Source: Hydnum rufescens UP504 (lineage: Eukaryota; Basidiomycota; Agaricomycetes; Cantharellales; Hydnaceae). From it: 64,000 bases of DNA. Of the stretch, positions 45,569-57,568 are shown one piece after another. Position 1 is the first letter of the stretch. Each line of letters begins with the position of its first letter. A program made the position numbers and the translations under genes. The stretch lies in assembly GCA_014904985.1 (NCBI GenBank), contig MU128920.1, positions 321,751 through 385,750 on the forward strand, given 5' to 3'. A model generated the notes under the pieces. The model was not told the origin of the DNA. It did no database searches and was given only the letters and a program-made list of their open reading frames with translations.

Positions 45569-46273
45569 AGAGACCCGCTCCTTTTGCACACAAGTAAATA
45601 GAAACTTACCTTATTGTAGCCAGCATTTCCGAACTACAATGCCGAGTCCCACGGAAGTTCCCGTTGCTTACACATTGTTTGGTTTGGCGTTGAGTAGGGC
45701 ACATTGGATCGTGGGAATAAGACCCATCTGTGTCGAATTCTGAATCATTAGGGATATTCAGAGACTCAATCACCTTGCAAAATAATGCTAAGAACGGGGG
45801 GGGGGGGGGGAAGGGGAAACCAGGATTTGATCACGTATACATTCACAGAAGAGGTCAAGCCTAACATAGCTCTGTCTAGCATTCATGTAAATGCTCAGCA
45901 CCGGGCCCATGTGTGGCCAGAAGGGCTGCATACTGTCAAATATGCTAGCTAAACAAGGGCTATTCGAAACCGCGCGTGCTCTTCTTCTATCGGACCCGCC
46001 TTACTTACAGGGGGAAACGGAATGTAATATTGCACAAGAACAGATCGAACTACAGAAAGAAAGGGGATTAGAAGAACATAAGCACCAAGCACAGCGAAAT
46101 TCTAGGTCAGGAGGGGCAAACAGGAGAAAAACCGATAGCGAGACACAGGGGCTTTAGCCAATTTAAAGAAGACAACATTATCATGGTTGTTGAGTTCAAA
46201 ATCGAAAAATACGGTGTCACGCGGTGTGCGCAGGGATTATGTCGCAAATTGAACAAGGGGCATAAATGCGCGG
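45569..46273. other. Duplicated NCKWF 3' flank
   Basis: About 200 bp of unshared sequence (45570-45770), then a second copy of the palindrome spacer (45780-46150; G-run at 45797-45810). No gene. It indicates a partial duplication of the cassette arm. Confidence 0.4.
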
Positions 46274-47026
46274 TCAATGACCCTAAATTATCACACTTAG
46301 CAAACGATCCAAAATAGGTTCACGGGACTTCTTCCCAACATCCCTATGTGATAGGGTTCCAGACCTCAGCTCTCCAGAGCAGAAATGGGTCAAGGATTTT
46401 TGCACGACTGAGCAGAACCACTAGCAATTCTCCTAGCAATACGAAGGGGGTATCCGTTAGGAAATCATGAGAATATGCTTAGAAGAGTGCATCGGAATCA
46501 CTCAATCCCCACAGGGAATATCCGGGGGATTCTTGGGATAAGATGTTGAGGAGTTCGCGGAGATCTCCTGCTGTAGGTCCGTCGACAGGAAAGATGACCT
46601 CGGCTTTCATTTCCAAACGAAGTCCGCGTAGTTGTTGTGCTTCGCTCGAGGAGATCGTCGCCTGAAATAAACCCGGCATGTTCAGTCGACCTTGAAAGTG
46701 TTGCCGTTGGTATCCTGGGTAAGCACAATAACATCACATACAGAATCACAAGGTGTGAATCGCGATACTGAACTCCTGGGCGTCGAGTTTTCCGGCTTGG
46801 GTCCTCGGTTCGAGCGAAACCATATAGCTTCCCCATCGTCCAGCATCATAGCAATCTTCAGCACAAGCAACTGCTGTTGGAATCCCGTTGCTCGAAGCGG
46901 ATCAGGGAGATAACATGACTTGATCGCTCGAGGCGAGAGTTTTGGATGGAGGTGCAGAGTTATGGAGATCGTGCACAGATCAGAGGCCAACAAGTCGGTC
47001 GCCAGAGTCACTCCCGTGGTGCACAT
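46274..47026 (-). pseudogene. NCKWF inverted copy 4r-b, broken
   Basis: All three exons are recognisable, but exon 1 lacks bases in the DPHFMC-SIRQ region and in the GRVISLIRFEQ region. Frames cannot be joined. Divergent from BTB-F across the hAT insertion. Confidence 0.7.
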
Positions 47027-47106
47027 GGTAAAAATACATTTTTAAATGGGACTGCCTCAACAGTCGCCGCAAATTTGCATCCGACCGTCAATTCAACAAT
47101 CGCAGC

Positions 47107-48131
47107 CAGTGTTGCACGGACCGGGTCTAAAAAGGTCAAGGGTCCGAAATCCGACCGGTCTGACTTTTGCGACCCGGTCATTCCCACGGTCAGTGGAGTC
47201 GCAAAAGGTCAATCAGATTCTCCACTTTTTCGCAGTCTATGGCTCATATTGGGTCACTCCACTTCTCCTCCCATGCCCCTTTCTGTATCTGAGTGTTTGC
47301 TATCAATATATTGATGAGTTGTGAAGGATACTGGATGGTGAAAAGTGTCATGGGTATGTGAAGACGTAAACAGGGACGGGAATTCGGAGTTGCCTACCAA
47401 AATAAACTCGCGCTAGCCTTGCTTTTTTTTGCATACTTGACTCGGGCTGTATGGGGAAAGCTAGCCCCCTCTGGAAGTATTTCACCAAGCTTCAAGAGCA
47501 ATATGGAGCAAACAAGAGCCATCCTGCGGCAAGGTGCAATGCTTGTATTGCACACCTCAAGTTGGAATTGGGGCATGACGACTTGAACAGAATCACTTTG
47601 GGTGATTTAGTGGTCCGTCGCTCCAAGGCAGATATACATTCCATAGACCTCTGCTCACAGAATGTCCAGCAATTGCACAGAGCGAGCCACTCACCACTCA
47701 GGTATCAGGTGAGTTTCCAACAAGAAAAGCTCGTAGGTACTTGGTAACTAATACACCTTACAGCATGCCTCAATTGATGGGCGAAAGTGGACACTAAAAG
47801 AGGTTTTCAATCTAACACTCGACGGACCTTGGAATGCATATTGGTTTCAGGATGAACGGAATACCATGGCAGAGACAGAAGTAGGGGATCTAATGACAAG
47901 GCAAGCAAATCTTGACTTGGATCCTACACTCGCAAGCACTACTGGCTGGACCGTCAACGAGAATCCTGTTACCGCTTAACTCCGTTGATTGTTAATCCAT
48001 TTCGTTGATCTGATTGGTTGTGATTCGATTGACCCCACACGTGACAAAAACTGAGTGAGACCCCGGGTCTGACATGGGGTCTCGACCGTATTCGGTCCGA
48101 CCCGGGTCTGACCTGAGGTCGTGCAACACTG
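47107..48131. mobile_element. hAT-like DNA transposon, 1,025 bp, with 8-bp target duplication
   Basis: Inverted ends CAGTGTTGCACGGACC (47107) and GGTCGTGCAACACTG (to 48131). A perfect 8-bp duplication ATCGCAGC flanks it at 47099-47106 and 48132-48139, which is diagnostic for hAT. Further GGTC/GACC-rich subterminal repeats are present. It carries a short spliced gene but no RNase H-like transposase core, so it is non-autonomous. It interrupts the conserved spacer upstream of BTB-F. Confidence 0.85.
47450..47979 (+). CDS. BED-finger-like protein within the hAT element
   Basis: Exon 1 47450-47707 (start ATG at 47450) and exon 2 47764-47979, joined in phase across a GTGAGT...TTACAG intron. SPLWKYFTKL followed by AARCNACIAH looks like the N-terminal half of a BED zinc finger (W-x-[FY]F then Cys-x2-Cys). 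The second exon (GRKWTLKEVFNLTL, then an acidic tail ending NENPVTA) is not a DDE core. Probably a DNA-binding remnant of the parent transposase. Confidence 0.5.
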
Positions 48132-48183
48132 ATCGCAGCGGCAAGTGATGTCTTCGCAAAGCAGTCAGGTCCACATGATGAGC

Positions 48184-49550
48184 TAATCTCTAATACGCGC
48201 TTCAAAAGCATTGTCCCTCGCACTCTTGAGATGGATGCTCGGATTGCGCACCCCCCACAGATGCTCTAGTACTGGCAACTACGAGCATCGTTGAGCAAGA
48301 GGAAGATGAGGACGTCTTTGACCTTACTCCGCGTTGTTCCACCCAAGCGGGGCATCCGGCACACAGCCCTCCTACTCCGTCTCCCCCTACTGGTCACAAA
48401 CCCGCACGCCACCGAAACCCAAACGCGAACCTCCCCTTCCACGCGCCCCAGAAACATCACCGTTGCGACTTGCGTTGAGAGTGGCGTCGCCTGGCTCTAA
48501 GCTCCATGGAGCTTCCACCACTGCCTAACTACATAACTATTTCTGGCTTCACAGTCGACTCTTCGTCACCAGGCGTCGCGACCGCGATCGCCCTTCTCCT
48601 CGGTGCTAATGGTCCCGTGTTGAACCCCCGACTTACCTCCCGCTCAAATCCTCGTACAAGTTGAGACTGCCTCTTGGTCCCTTTGCACAACCATGCATAC
48701 ACAGCGATTTCCTGTCGTCTCTCCGAATACCTTGTAGCCCTCGTCCCAGTGGCTGCAAGTCCAAGTCCACGTCTTTCCTCGATGTCTCCGTTCCTCCAGA
48801 TACACCAGGAAGCCAGGGTCTCCGGACCACCACTCCCGAACAAAAATCCTCTAGAATGCACATATTTCTCGGCAGACCCTCCTCCCCATACGCCCGCATT
48901 CTCGTTTTCCTCCGAAGTATAGCAGCTTCCGCACGTCCGACCCTCCCCCATGGTCTACTTCAAATGCCAGCTTCCTCCGCCGCTCGCATGGAGGCGGTCT
49001 TTGAGCTCCGTGACGAAGCTCGTCATCTGGGAATGGCCGTACTCGAGAAATTAGGTGAAGCGGAGATTTCAAGGGGATATGCTGAGTGCAGTGGTCGTCG
49101 CGGCACGACAGCGCTATCGGTGGGAATGTCAGGGTATCGTCCACAGAGGCGGATCACTCATCTACCGGTCCCACTGTCGTGCCAAACGCTACGGAACGTA
49201 TTATTCCCTCGTCGTCTAGTACTTTTTCCGAGGTGGGAGCTGCTGGGGTGGCGGCGAAGCAGAGGAGACTATATATACATGGGTCGAAGACTGCCGAAAG
49301 TGTCTACACTGGCTCTCTTGGTTCCCCCGGCAGCCTGGGCAGTCGCTCTGTCGAACATATTCCTCGGAATGTCTTCACGCCCAAGCAAACGACACCCACG
49401 AGGGATATGGATCCCAGTGAGTAATATGAATGCTGGCGTTGGCATTAGCGGGACCCTGCCAAGACGACTCTTGGGACTAACATCTCGTCAAAAGGCCATC
49501 TAGCGTCCCGCGGCCTCCGCCCCCCAATTTCACCTGGAGGAAGGATATAG
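48184..49550 (+). pseudogene. BTB-F: truncated, frameshifted BTB copy
   Basis: Begins at the common breakpoint. Frames switch several times. The core can be read as 48661-49503 but with the wrong frame before the ILVQ region. Parts such as MHIFLGRPSSPYARILVFLRS and ARMEAVFELRDEARHLGM are kept. Several 1-10 bp losses, for example in the FSSAFQAHQE region. Confidence 0.8.
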
Positions 49551-49905
49551 GCAGTATTCATGACCTCTTCTCCCTTTCTCTTTCTCCTTGGTGACAATTC
49601 ATGTCTAATATCCTTTCTTATTCTTTGTCCTCTGAATCCCATTCGTAATTCATTTGTCCCATCACTCCAACCCAACATCTGCTTGCCCGTTTTCACATGG
49701 CCACTGTATCACTCACTCATTCCATATCATTGCAACATATGACCACTCATTGACTCTGTCTTTCTCGTCTTAACTTGGACGTGTTGTTTTAATAACTTTT
49801 GCCCTACTTCCATTAGGTCTGCCTGTTGCTTGTCCCATTCCTGTATCCATACTGAGCACTGAAAATATTGATACATACCCTCACTCTCACCAGCGTTCCC
49901 GGTCT
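49551..49905 (+). repeat. BTB-F 3' flank
   Basis: Matches the other BTB 3' flanks up to ATACATACCCTCACTCTCAC near 49890, then homology breaks at the retroelement relic. Confidence 0.55.
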
Positions 49906-50341
49906 CTACGTCTTCGTCCCTTGAGCCGCGTGGAGGTCAGATACCGCGAACACCTTGGGTGTTCCGGCCCGAGGCTCGGATAGACGCTCAATTCGAACGG
50001 GGGCCATTGAATACGGTCCGAAAGCATTTTCGGATCCAGTTTCAGGGGTGCTGCAAATTACTATAAAGATAATCCTCTTGGTCCAAAAGCACGATGAAGC
50101 GGAGGGGCTAGCGAAGGATTTGGACAAAGTGCGTTTTGCTTTCGGTGACGAGTGCAATGACAACAGGGACATCTTTTGCACCGCCAGAGGAAGCCTTAGA
50201 TACCTCTTTTTCCCACCCACCTGCCTAACCCCTTGTACTACCAGGTTCGTCGTGAGAGCGACAGGGTGTCCCACGCACCCGCAGTCAATTCTGCTGCGAC
50301 TGACAAAACAGCTGCTTCGCAGTCTCTCACACACCCACTAG
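49906..50341 (+). mobile_element. Relic of the Ngaro-like retroelement terminal region
   Basis: Inverted relative to the 24.8-30.6 kb element: TTCGCTAGCCCC..CTGCATCGT..TTTTGGACC sequence (minus, 50140-50080) matches 30622-30662, and GCAGTCTCTCACACACCC (50319) is the inverse of GTGTGTGAGAGATTGC (24801). No coding remnant. It looks like the terminal repeat region left after loss of the body. Confidence 0.5.
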
Positions 50342-51273
50342 CAGAGCCATATTGGTACTAATGTACATAACAAGCGCGGCCTTTCGAAATTGTTGGGAAA
50401 TTAAATGAAGCGCCCCAAGGATTACATCCGACGTAGCTGGCCGCCCTTTCCTCAGTCCGCCGGATAGCGACTGAGATTACCTTAGTAAATCATGCGATGC
50501 AGCAGTCCATTTGCTTCTGATTGTCATTACATCATCTCGTCGTTTGAGATATTTGTGCTGTCTAGGAGGGGAGACTCTAGGCACGTTCCTTCCCACCTCG
50601 CTCATTCTTCTTTTTTTTCCACTGCCTCATAAGAGAAGAAAGTAGAAAATTAACCCACCCGCCCAGTGCAGATTCGTATCTGCTGCCCTCACCCACTGAG
50701 ATTGGCAAAGTAATTATTTGGAAATCTCCCACACTCTAGTAATCAATTTATGCATTTTCTATTTCACAAGACAATGTTAACCATTCGACAACCACATGTC
50801 AGTAGCAGAGACAAGTTTGGCCAATGAGAAAATGGGTGCTGCCTTTGGGTTCCTCTGTGGCGCTCTCCCGTATTTTCTTTTTGGGCTGCCAACATGCGTC
50901 TCTGACCAATTGAACCACAGAAATGCCCCCTCAGATTCTCTCTCTAGGAAATTGCCCAGATTACAGGTAGTTGGCCTGCACTTAGACAAAATGCATTGTG
51001 CTTGGTGGGGGAATCCGCTCTGTTTTAGCAGAAGTTGTGGGAAATTGTTTTTTCATTCTGAACAACACTCGCTTATCCTTGCAACGTATAGCCCCTTTAT
51101 TTCCCACACTCCTTACAACGATTACATCCCTCTGGAATGGAATAGCATTGAATGCGTTGTTGAACAGGATACTGCATCTCTGCAAGGCAGTCTGAACCAT
51201 CGGCGCTTCTAGATAACTCACCTCAAATCGGTCCTGGAATGTCATCTTCCCAACCGCCTGTGTCATTATTCCC
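50342..51273. other. Region without a supported gene
   Basis: A plus frame at 50796-51212 (138 codons) has no recognised domain, and the opposite strand is also partly open. No repeat shared with the cassettes was seen. Confidence 0.35.
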
Positions 51274-51556
51274 ATGTCCGCCACCTCTGGCCACTGACTT
51301 GTTCGGCTTTCATCCTCATTTTCATGTGTGAAATCTCCGTAAGACAATGCTGCACCTCCATCAAAAATTCTGGCCTTAAACGATCCAGTCGGAGGAGATC
51401 TCTTTGATCCGGTTCGCGGAACTGAGGGGATTGGTGTGATGTCCGACGTTGATGAGATTATATGGTTGCGAGCTGCCGGTGAAAAGCTCAATATCGCCAG
51501 TCACCCGTGCGCTATACTAGGAGCGACTGAATATGCCTGGATCTATTTCAGATGAC
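51274..51556 (+). pseudogene. NCKWF family, heavily degraded exon 1
   Basis: ATGTCCGCCAC start, then traces of CSL.TDLFGF, CEISVRQ.CTSIKNS and LIRFAELRG. The Cys exon is absent. It is the most diverged family copy in the window. Confidence 0.5.
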
Positions 51557-51711
51557 GTGGCTAAGTCACAACCTGACCTGGATTTGTGTCAGCCCTAATA
51601 GAAATGAACCCAATTATCCATTTAGCTCACGATCATCAGGGCCAGGATTGACTTTTTGGTTTCCGGTTACCCCTAAACAATGACCCAGACGATGCCGTAC
51701 CGGCCAAGAAG

Positions 51712-52095
51712 CAAATGGAATTGGAACGGTGCCAGCCGTTTGATATGGAAAGAATTGCCCGTAATATCTCCCCCCTGGCACCCATTCGCGCTTAGACCAT
51801 CCATGGGACAAATGGAATTGGAACGGTGCCAGCCGTTGATATGGAAAGAATTGCCCCGTAATATTCTCCCCCTGGCACCCCATTTCGCGCTTAGACCGTC
51901 CATGGGACAAATGAGATTGGAACGGTACCAGCCGTTTGATATGGCAAAGAATTGCCCCGTAATATTCTCCCCCCCCGGCACCCATTTCGCGCTTAGACCG
52001 TCCATGGGACAAATGGAATTGGAACGGTGCCAGCGTTGATACTGAATAGAATTGCCCCGTAACATTTTCCCCCGCTACCCCATTCCGCGTTTTGG
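51712..52095 (+). repeat. Minisatellite, four units of ~97-102 bp
   Basis: Units start at 51712, 51809, 51908 and 52010 with CAAATGGAATTGGAACGGTG (or a close variant). Each contains AAAGAATTGCCC..GTAATAT and CGCGCTTAGACC.TCCATGGGA. The unit resembles the GCAAATGGAATTG part of the NCKWF upstream flank. Confidence 0.85.
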
Positions 52096-52170
52096 ACCGG
52101 GATCCTCTGCTTCAAGGCGCACTTAAAATGCGACCCATTCCAAGGATCAACCCCCGTCCCATCTTTTCCA

Positions 52171-52938
52171 TGGCCACACGGGAGTGACTCTGGCGACTGA
52201 ATTGTTGGCCTCCGGTCCTCACTTCATGTACACGATCTCCATAAGACAACTCTGCACCTCCATCCAAAACTCTCGCTCGAACGATCCGGTCGTATTATCT
52301 CCTTGATGCGGTTCGAGCAACTGGGGGGTTTCCGACACCAATTCCTGCTGCTGAAGATTGGTGTGATGCCGGACTGATGGGGAGGCCATGTGGTTGCGCT
52401 GGACCGAGGCCCCAAGCCTGAAAACTCAACGCCAAGGAGTTCAATATCGCGATTCACGACTTGTGACTCTGTAAGTGATGTTGTCCTCCTTGTCCAGAAC
52501 GCGAAAGGCAGGACTTATGAGGTCGACTGAACATGCCCTGTGTATTTTAGGCGACGATCTCCTCAACTGAAGCCCAACTATTACGCGGACTGCGCTTAGA
52601 AATGAAAGCAGAGGTTCTCTTTCCCGAGTGATGGGCCTACAGCAGGAGATCTCCGCGAACTCCTTGACATTTTATCCCAAGAATCCCCCGAATATCGCTT
52701 GTGGGGCGTGAGTGATTCTAATGTATCTTTCTAAGCATATTATTACAATTTCCAACCAATACCTCCTTCGTATTGTTAGGAGAATTGCAAGTGGTTCTGC
52801 TCAGTTGTGCAAGAATCCTTGACCCAGTTCTACTCTGGAGAGCTGAGATCTGGGACGCTATCACATAGAGATCTTGGGAAGAAATCCCGTAGACGTATTG
52901 CGGATCGTTTTCGGAGTGTGATAGATCGGGGCCATTGA
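52171..52938 (+). pseudogene. NCKWF family, copy 5, frameshifted
   Basis: Start region lacks bases (ATGGCCACACGGG). A 2-bp gain at ATGCCGGACTGATGG (52370-52380) puts TGA in frame. Extra bases are also in the VDGP region of exon 2 (52625-52636). The Cys exon (GAGAATTGCAAG at 52780) is intact. Confidence 0.78.
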
Positions 52939-54296
52939 CCGTGCATTTTTGGCCCTCGTTCGATATGCCACATAATTCTCTTCGCACAACGGATAATACC
53001 GTATTTGTTGATTTTGAACAGCACGACCATCGCAATATTGTCCTTTTAAAAAACTTAGCTAAAGCTCCTGTGTCTCGCATTGTCGGCTTTTCTCCTCTTG
53101 TTCGCTCCTCACCTAGAATTTCGTTGTGCTTGGTGCTTGTGTTTTCTAGCTCCCTATCTTGCTGTACTTGAATCTGTGTTTTCGTGGAATATTAAATGCC
53201 ATTTAGCTCAAGTAGCCTGTCGCTCGAGGGTTAAAAACGAGCATTGGAAGGCCACGAATAGCCCCTGTTTAGCTGGCATTTGCCGGTGCTATTTGACCTG
53301 ACGTTCGGTGTGCACTACTTCGGAGCCGACACATTGGCAATGGTGCTGAATGCTGGATGCTAGAAAAGAAACGTTGTATTTAGCCAGGGAGGAGAGCGTG
53401 GGTTCGCACTCTCTTCTGCTGCTCAGGGTCAGGGCCTTAACTATCAATTTTTCCCATCCATTCGGAGGACGGGGGGCACACAATGTCTGAGAGGGTCAAC
53501 GCCATCCATAACTACACTCGAGGATTGGGCTAAACCAAGGTTCATGGCAAGAAGTGACGCGGGAATGAATTAGACTGGTACGCGTCGGGAGACCTTGGTT
53601 TTGCCAACGTGTGACTCATCTCCCCACGCCAGAGTTAGATCTACCCCCCACTTTTTTACTAGGTGTCGACACTTGGGGTTCGAATTCCACTGGGTGCGTC
53701 AACGCTGTCACAAAGGGCATAGTGTCAAGATAAGCCTTGGTTATCATGGATGAATCGATATCAATTTCAGATATCCATACGCCTCCTTGGGGATATTTGG
53801 ACACTCCCAATCAGCCTCCAGAATGAGGTTAAGAACGGTCTCCGGGAGGGGGTGGGACCACGATTTGATCACGCGTACATCTCCGGGAAAAGGTCGAACA
53901 TGACCTTGCATGGTACAGCATTCAGCACGTAAACGCTCAGCACTGAGCCAATGTGTGGGCTCAGAAGCGCAGGGTGAGCGTCAGACCAAAGATGACTGGA
54001 GAATGCTGGCTAAATAGGAGCTATTGAAAACTGTCAGTCTCCTTAACGAAGTAAAGTGGCATATTCCAGAAAAACAACGGACCAGCATACCGAAAGAAGG
54101 GGAGCCTGAGAATTACCAGCACCAACTTGAGGCACAACGAGATTCTAGTGAGGAGTGAACAGGAAGGGAGAAGTCAATATCCAGGGCTTACCTAATTTGA
54201 AAGAAGCGAGGGTCTTCATGTTCAAAATCAAAAATCCGGTATTACACGTTGTGCGAGAGTTATGTGCCATATAAAAAGAGGGGCAGAAATGCCCGG
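52939..54296. other. Diverged palindrome centre
   Basis: NCKWF 3' flank to ~53230, unshared sequence with a 53.4-53.75 kb block containing GGTTCGAATTCC (53674; B-box-like by chance or a tRNA-derived relic), then the spacer seen in other cassettes. No gene. Confidence 0.35.
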
Positions 54297-54740
54297 TCAA
54301 TGGCCCCGAGCTATCAAGCTCAACAAACGATCTTCAATACGTCGACCGGACTTCTTCCCACGATCTCTATGTAATAGCGATCTTCAGCTCTCCAGAGTAG
54401 AAATAGGTCAAGGATTCTTACACGACTAAACAGAAACACTTGCAATTCACCTACAAATACAAACGAGGTATTCGTTGGAAAATTATGAGAATATGCTCAA
54501 AAGAATGTGTTATAACCATTCACACCCCACAAGCGATATCCGGGATATTCTTGGGATAAGATGTTGAGGAGTTTGTGGAGATCTCCTGCTATAGGTCCAT
54601 CGAGGAGAAAGACGACCTCGCCTTTATTTCTACGCGAAGTAGTTGTGCTCCGGTTGACGAGATCATTACCTGAAGCCCGGGCATGTTCGATCGAGCCTAT
54701 AATGGCCACCACTGGCGTCCCGGTCAACGAGGACATCAGC
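54297..54740 (-). pseudogene. NCKWF inverted copy 5r, fragment
   Basis: Exons 3 and 2 recognisable with deletions. Exon 1 is lost: after the exon-2 acceptor region the sequence goes straight into the 5' flank. Divergent from BTB-G. Confidence 0.65.
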
Positions 54741-54857
54741 AATGGGTGATGTTTTAGGTGGGGCGTTGAGGCGTTGTTGCATTGAAAATTTGCAAGCGAC
54801 AGTCAATTCGGCAAGCGCCGGCTCGATTTCCTCTTCGCACTGCAGCCAGGTCCGCAT

Positions 54858-56212
54858 TAATCTCTAATTGACACTTCAAAAGCGTTATCACTCGCAGCCT
54901 TGGAATGGGTGCCTAGACTGTCTTTTCCCCTACAGATGCGCTATTACCCGGCGACTACGGGCAGGAGGAATATGAGGACGTCTTTGATCTTACTCCCCGT
55001 CTTTCTGGCGAAGCGGGCCATATGGAGCACAGCCCTCCTGCCCCCTGCCGATCATGAACCCACGCCCCCTTCACCGGCACAACACGCGACCAACACCCAA
55101 ACGCGAACTTCCGCTTCCACCCACCGTTGAAAGTCGCACCGTCTACAGCTCTAACCCCTGCCAGCTTCCACTGGTGCCTGACTTCAGAGCTATCTCTGGC
55201 TTCATATTCAAGTCTCCGCCGTCAGGCGTCCCGACTGCGATCCTCCAACCGCCCCTTTCTCCCGAGTACTCATAGCCCCATGTGCACCTCCGGACTTACC
55301 CCGCCCCCTCTCCCCTCAAATCCCCGTACGACTCGAGATTTCCTCTACATCCCTTTGTACAACATTGCATCCCCTCACCGCGATCCCTCGTCTTTCCAAA
55401 TACCTCTCAGCCTTCATCTCTCTGGCGGCAAGTCCAAGTTCCCCTCCTTCCCCGACGTCCCCGTTTTCCTCGCCCTTCCAGGTGCACCAGGGGGGCATGG
55501 ATATCCGAAACACCACTTCCGAACAAAAACCTTCCAGAATGCACATAGTTCCGACAGACCCTCCTCCCCTACATTCACATTCTCCCCTTCCCCCAAGGTA
55601 TAACAGCATCGGCATGTCCGAGCTCCCCCACGGTCTGCTTCAAATTCCAGCTTCCTCCGCCGCTCGCATGGAGGTGTTCTTTGAACTCCGTAACGAAGTC
55701 CGTTAGTTGGGAATCACCATACTCGAGAAATTATGCGAAGAGGAAATTTCAAGGAGACAGGCTGAGCGCAGTGCTAGTCGTGGGCACGGCAGTGCTGCCA
55801 ATGAGGATCCCAGTGTGTCGTGCACGGTCCCTTCACCGTGCCAAACGCTACTGAGCATTATTTTCTCGTCTTGTAATACTTCGTCCGAGGTGAGAGCCAC
55901 TGGGGCAGCGGCAAGCAGAAGAGGACTATATATGCATGGGTCGAAGAGTGGGGGAGGTGTCTACATCAGATCTCTTGATTCCCGTGACGACCTGGGCAGT
56001 CGTTCTGTCGAACACATTCCGCAGGATGTCTTCTGCCCGAACCACCAACACCTGTGAGGGATATGGATTCTTCTGTTGCGACGAATAATATCAGCGTTGA
56101 CGTTGGCATCAGTAGGACCCTGCCAATACGACCATTGGGACTGACCTCTCGTCAAAGATCATCTGGCGTTACACGGCTTCTCCCCCCAATTTCGCCCGGG
56201 AGAAGGATATAG
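54858..56212 (+). pseudogene. BTB-G: truncated, frameshifted BTB copy
   Basis: Begins at the common breakpoint. The Pro-rich region is shortened, and core pieces (TSFTFS in place of the usual strand; ARMEVFFELRNEVR then TAG) show loss. The stop at 55704 falls inside the ELRDEARYLG block. The most diverged BTB copy. Confidence 0.78.
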
Positions 56213-57218
56213 GCAGCATTCATGAGCTCTGGTTCTTTTTCTCCTTGGCGACGATTCGTGGTGAGCCTCTTCATGTCTAATATCCTTTGTCCATTCCTTA
56301 TCTGAATCCCATTCGTCATTCATTCGTCACATCAGTCTCCAACCCCACGATCTGCTTTTCCTGTTCTTACATGGCCACTGTATCAATCACTCCCTCTGTC
56401 ACTCCATACCATCGCGCCACACGACCACTCATTGATTCAGTCTTCCTCGTCTTTACTCGGACGTGTTGTTTTAATAGCTTTTTCCCGGCTTCCTTCAGGG
56501 CTGCCTGTTGCTTGTCCCATTCCTGTATCCGTATTGAAAATATCGATTCATACGCTCACCATTACAAGCGTTGCTAGGCCCCCGATCAGTCGCGACTCTC
56601 GTCCAGACGTGGCCCCTGTGAGCCAGCCAGGCAAACAATCAACTGATACGGTGTAGCGGAGTGATTGCATGGCTTCGGTCCGACCGAGATCCCGCTCGAC
56701 TACGTCAGCATGGAATATCTACTCTCAACGACATTGACTCTCATGATGGAACATATATCGACACCTGGTATGAATGGCAGGAATGATCACACGATGGAGT
56801 GGGTACGGATGAGCACACTGTGCTGAAAATAAGGCACCAAGGATGGGAGAAGCTTTGCTGCAAACTCCGTCCCCCCCGCTAAGATGACACATGAAAAACA
56901 GGAAGATAACCTCTGGCCAGAGCGCAGCCCAATGCCTCAGCGGAGGACAAACAAGTAGGCCGATGGGCAGCATACCTGAAAAACCAGCAGGATCCCACCC
57001 ATGAAAAGGCTGCAGAGGAAAGCCCAAGAAGTCATGGAACTGCCAGAACAAATGCGATAAGCAAGAGCGCTTGCAAGTGAAGAAACCCGCGCTGGGGTGC
57101 TCCGATTAGACTAGTTCTGCGCTTGATTATGACAAAGTGACTATCCATAATTTGCGATCGTTACAGCTGATAAAATATATGCAGACCACTTGTAAATTTT
57201 TCTCCTTCGGATAGCTCC
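56213..57218. other. BTB-G 3' flank, then unshared sequence
   Basis: 56220-56580 is BTB 3' flank. 56640-57120 has no supported gene and no repeat recognised. A minus frame at 57051-56725 is open but featureless. Confidence 0.4.
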
Positions 57219-57512
57219 GGCCTGGTGGTGCAGCACGGGTGTCTGAAGGGGAAGAGGGGGAAGAGGAAGACGGGACATTCGATTCTGAGGTTGCAAACTT
57301 CATGGACCCCCATGGAAGGTAGGTAGAGTGAGAGTATGGCCCAGTGACCTTTGATGATGCTGTTGAGTGCTTCATGAAGAGAAAAATATCGCGATACTCT
57401 CGCTCTACCTACCTTCCGCAGGGGTCCATGAAGTTTGCAACCTCAGAATTGAATGTCCCGTCTTCCTCTTCCCCCTCTTCCCCTTCAGACACCTGTGCTG
57501 CACCACCAGTTC
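57219..57512. repeat. Hairpin-forming inverted repeat upstream of the NCYWY gene
   Basis: 117-bp arms (57219-57335 and 57396-57512) are imperfect inverted repeats around a ~60-bp loop. The right arm read plus encodes a Ser-rich stretch (TSSSSPSSPSDTCAAPP), and the left arm encodes the same on the minus strand. The duplication probably copied and inverted part of the upstream exon of the gene that follows. Confidence 0.7.
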
Positions 57513-57568
57513 CTAACATCATGCATTTCTCCTATGCTGCGATTGCTGCCCACCAAACATGATTGCAG

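Noticed and set aside
51673..52065. 130- and 132-aa minus frames with repeated ICPMDGLSAKW-like units
   Set aside because: They are read-through of the ~100-bp minisatellite; repeats of length near a multiple of three give this by chance.
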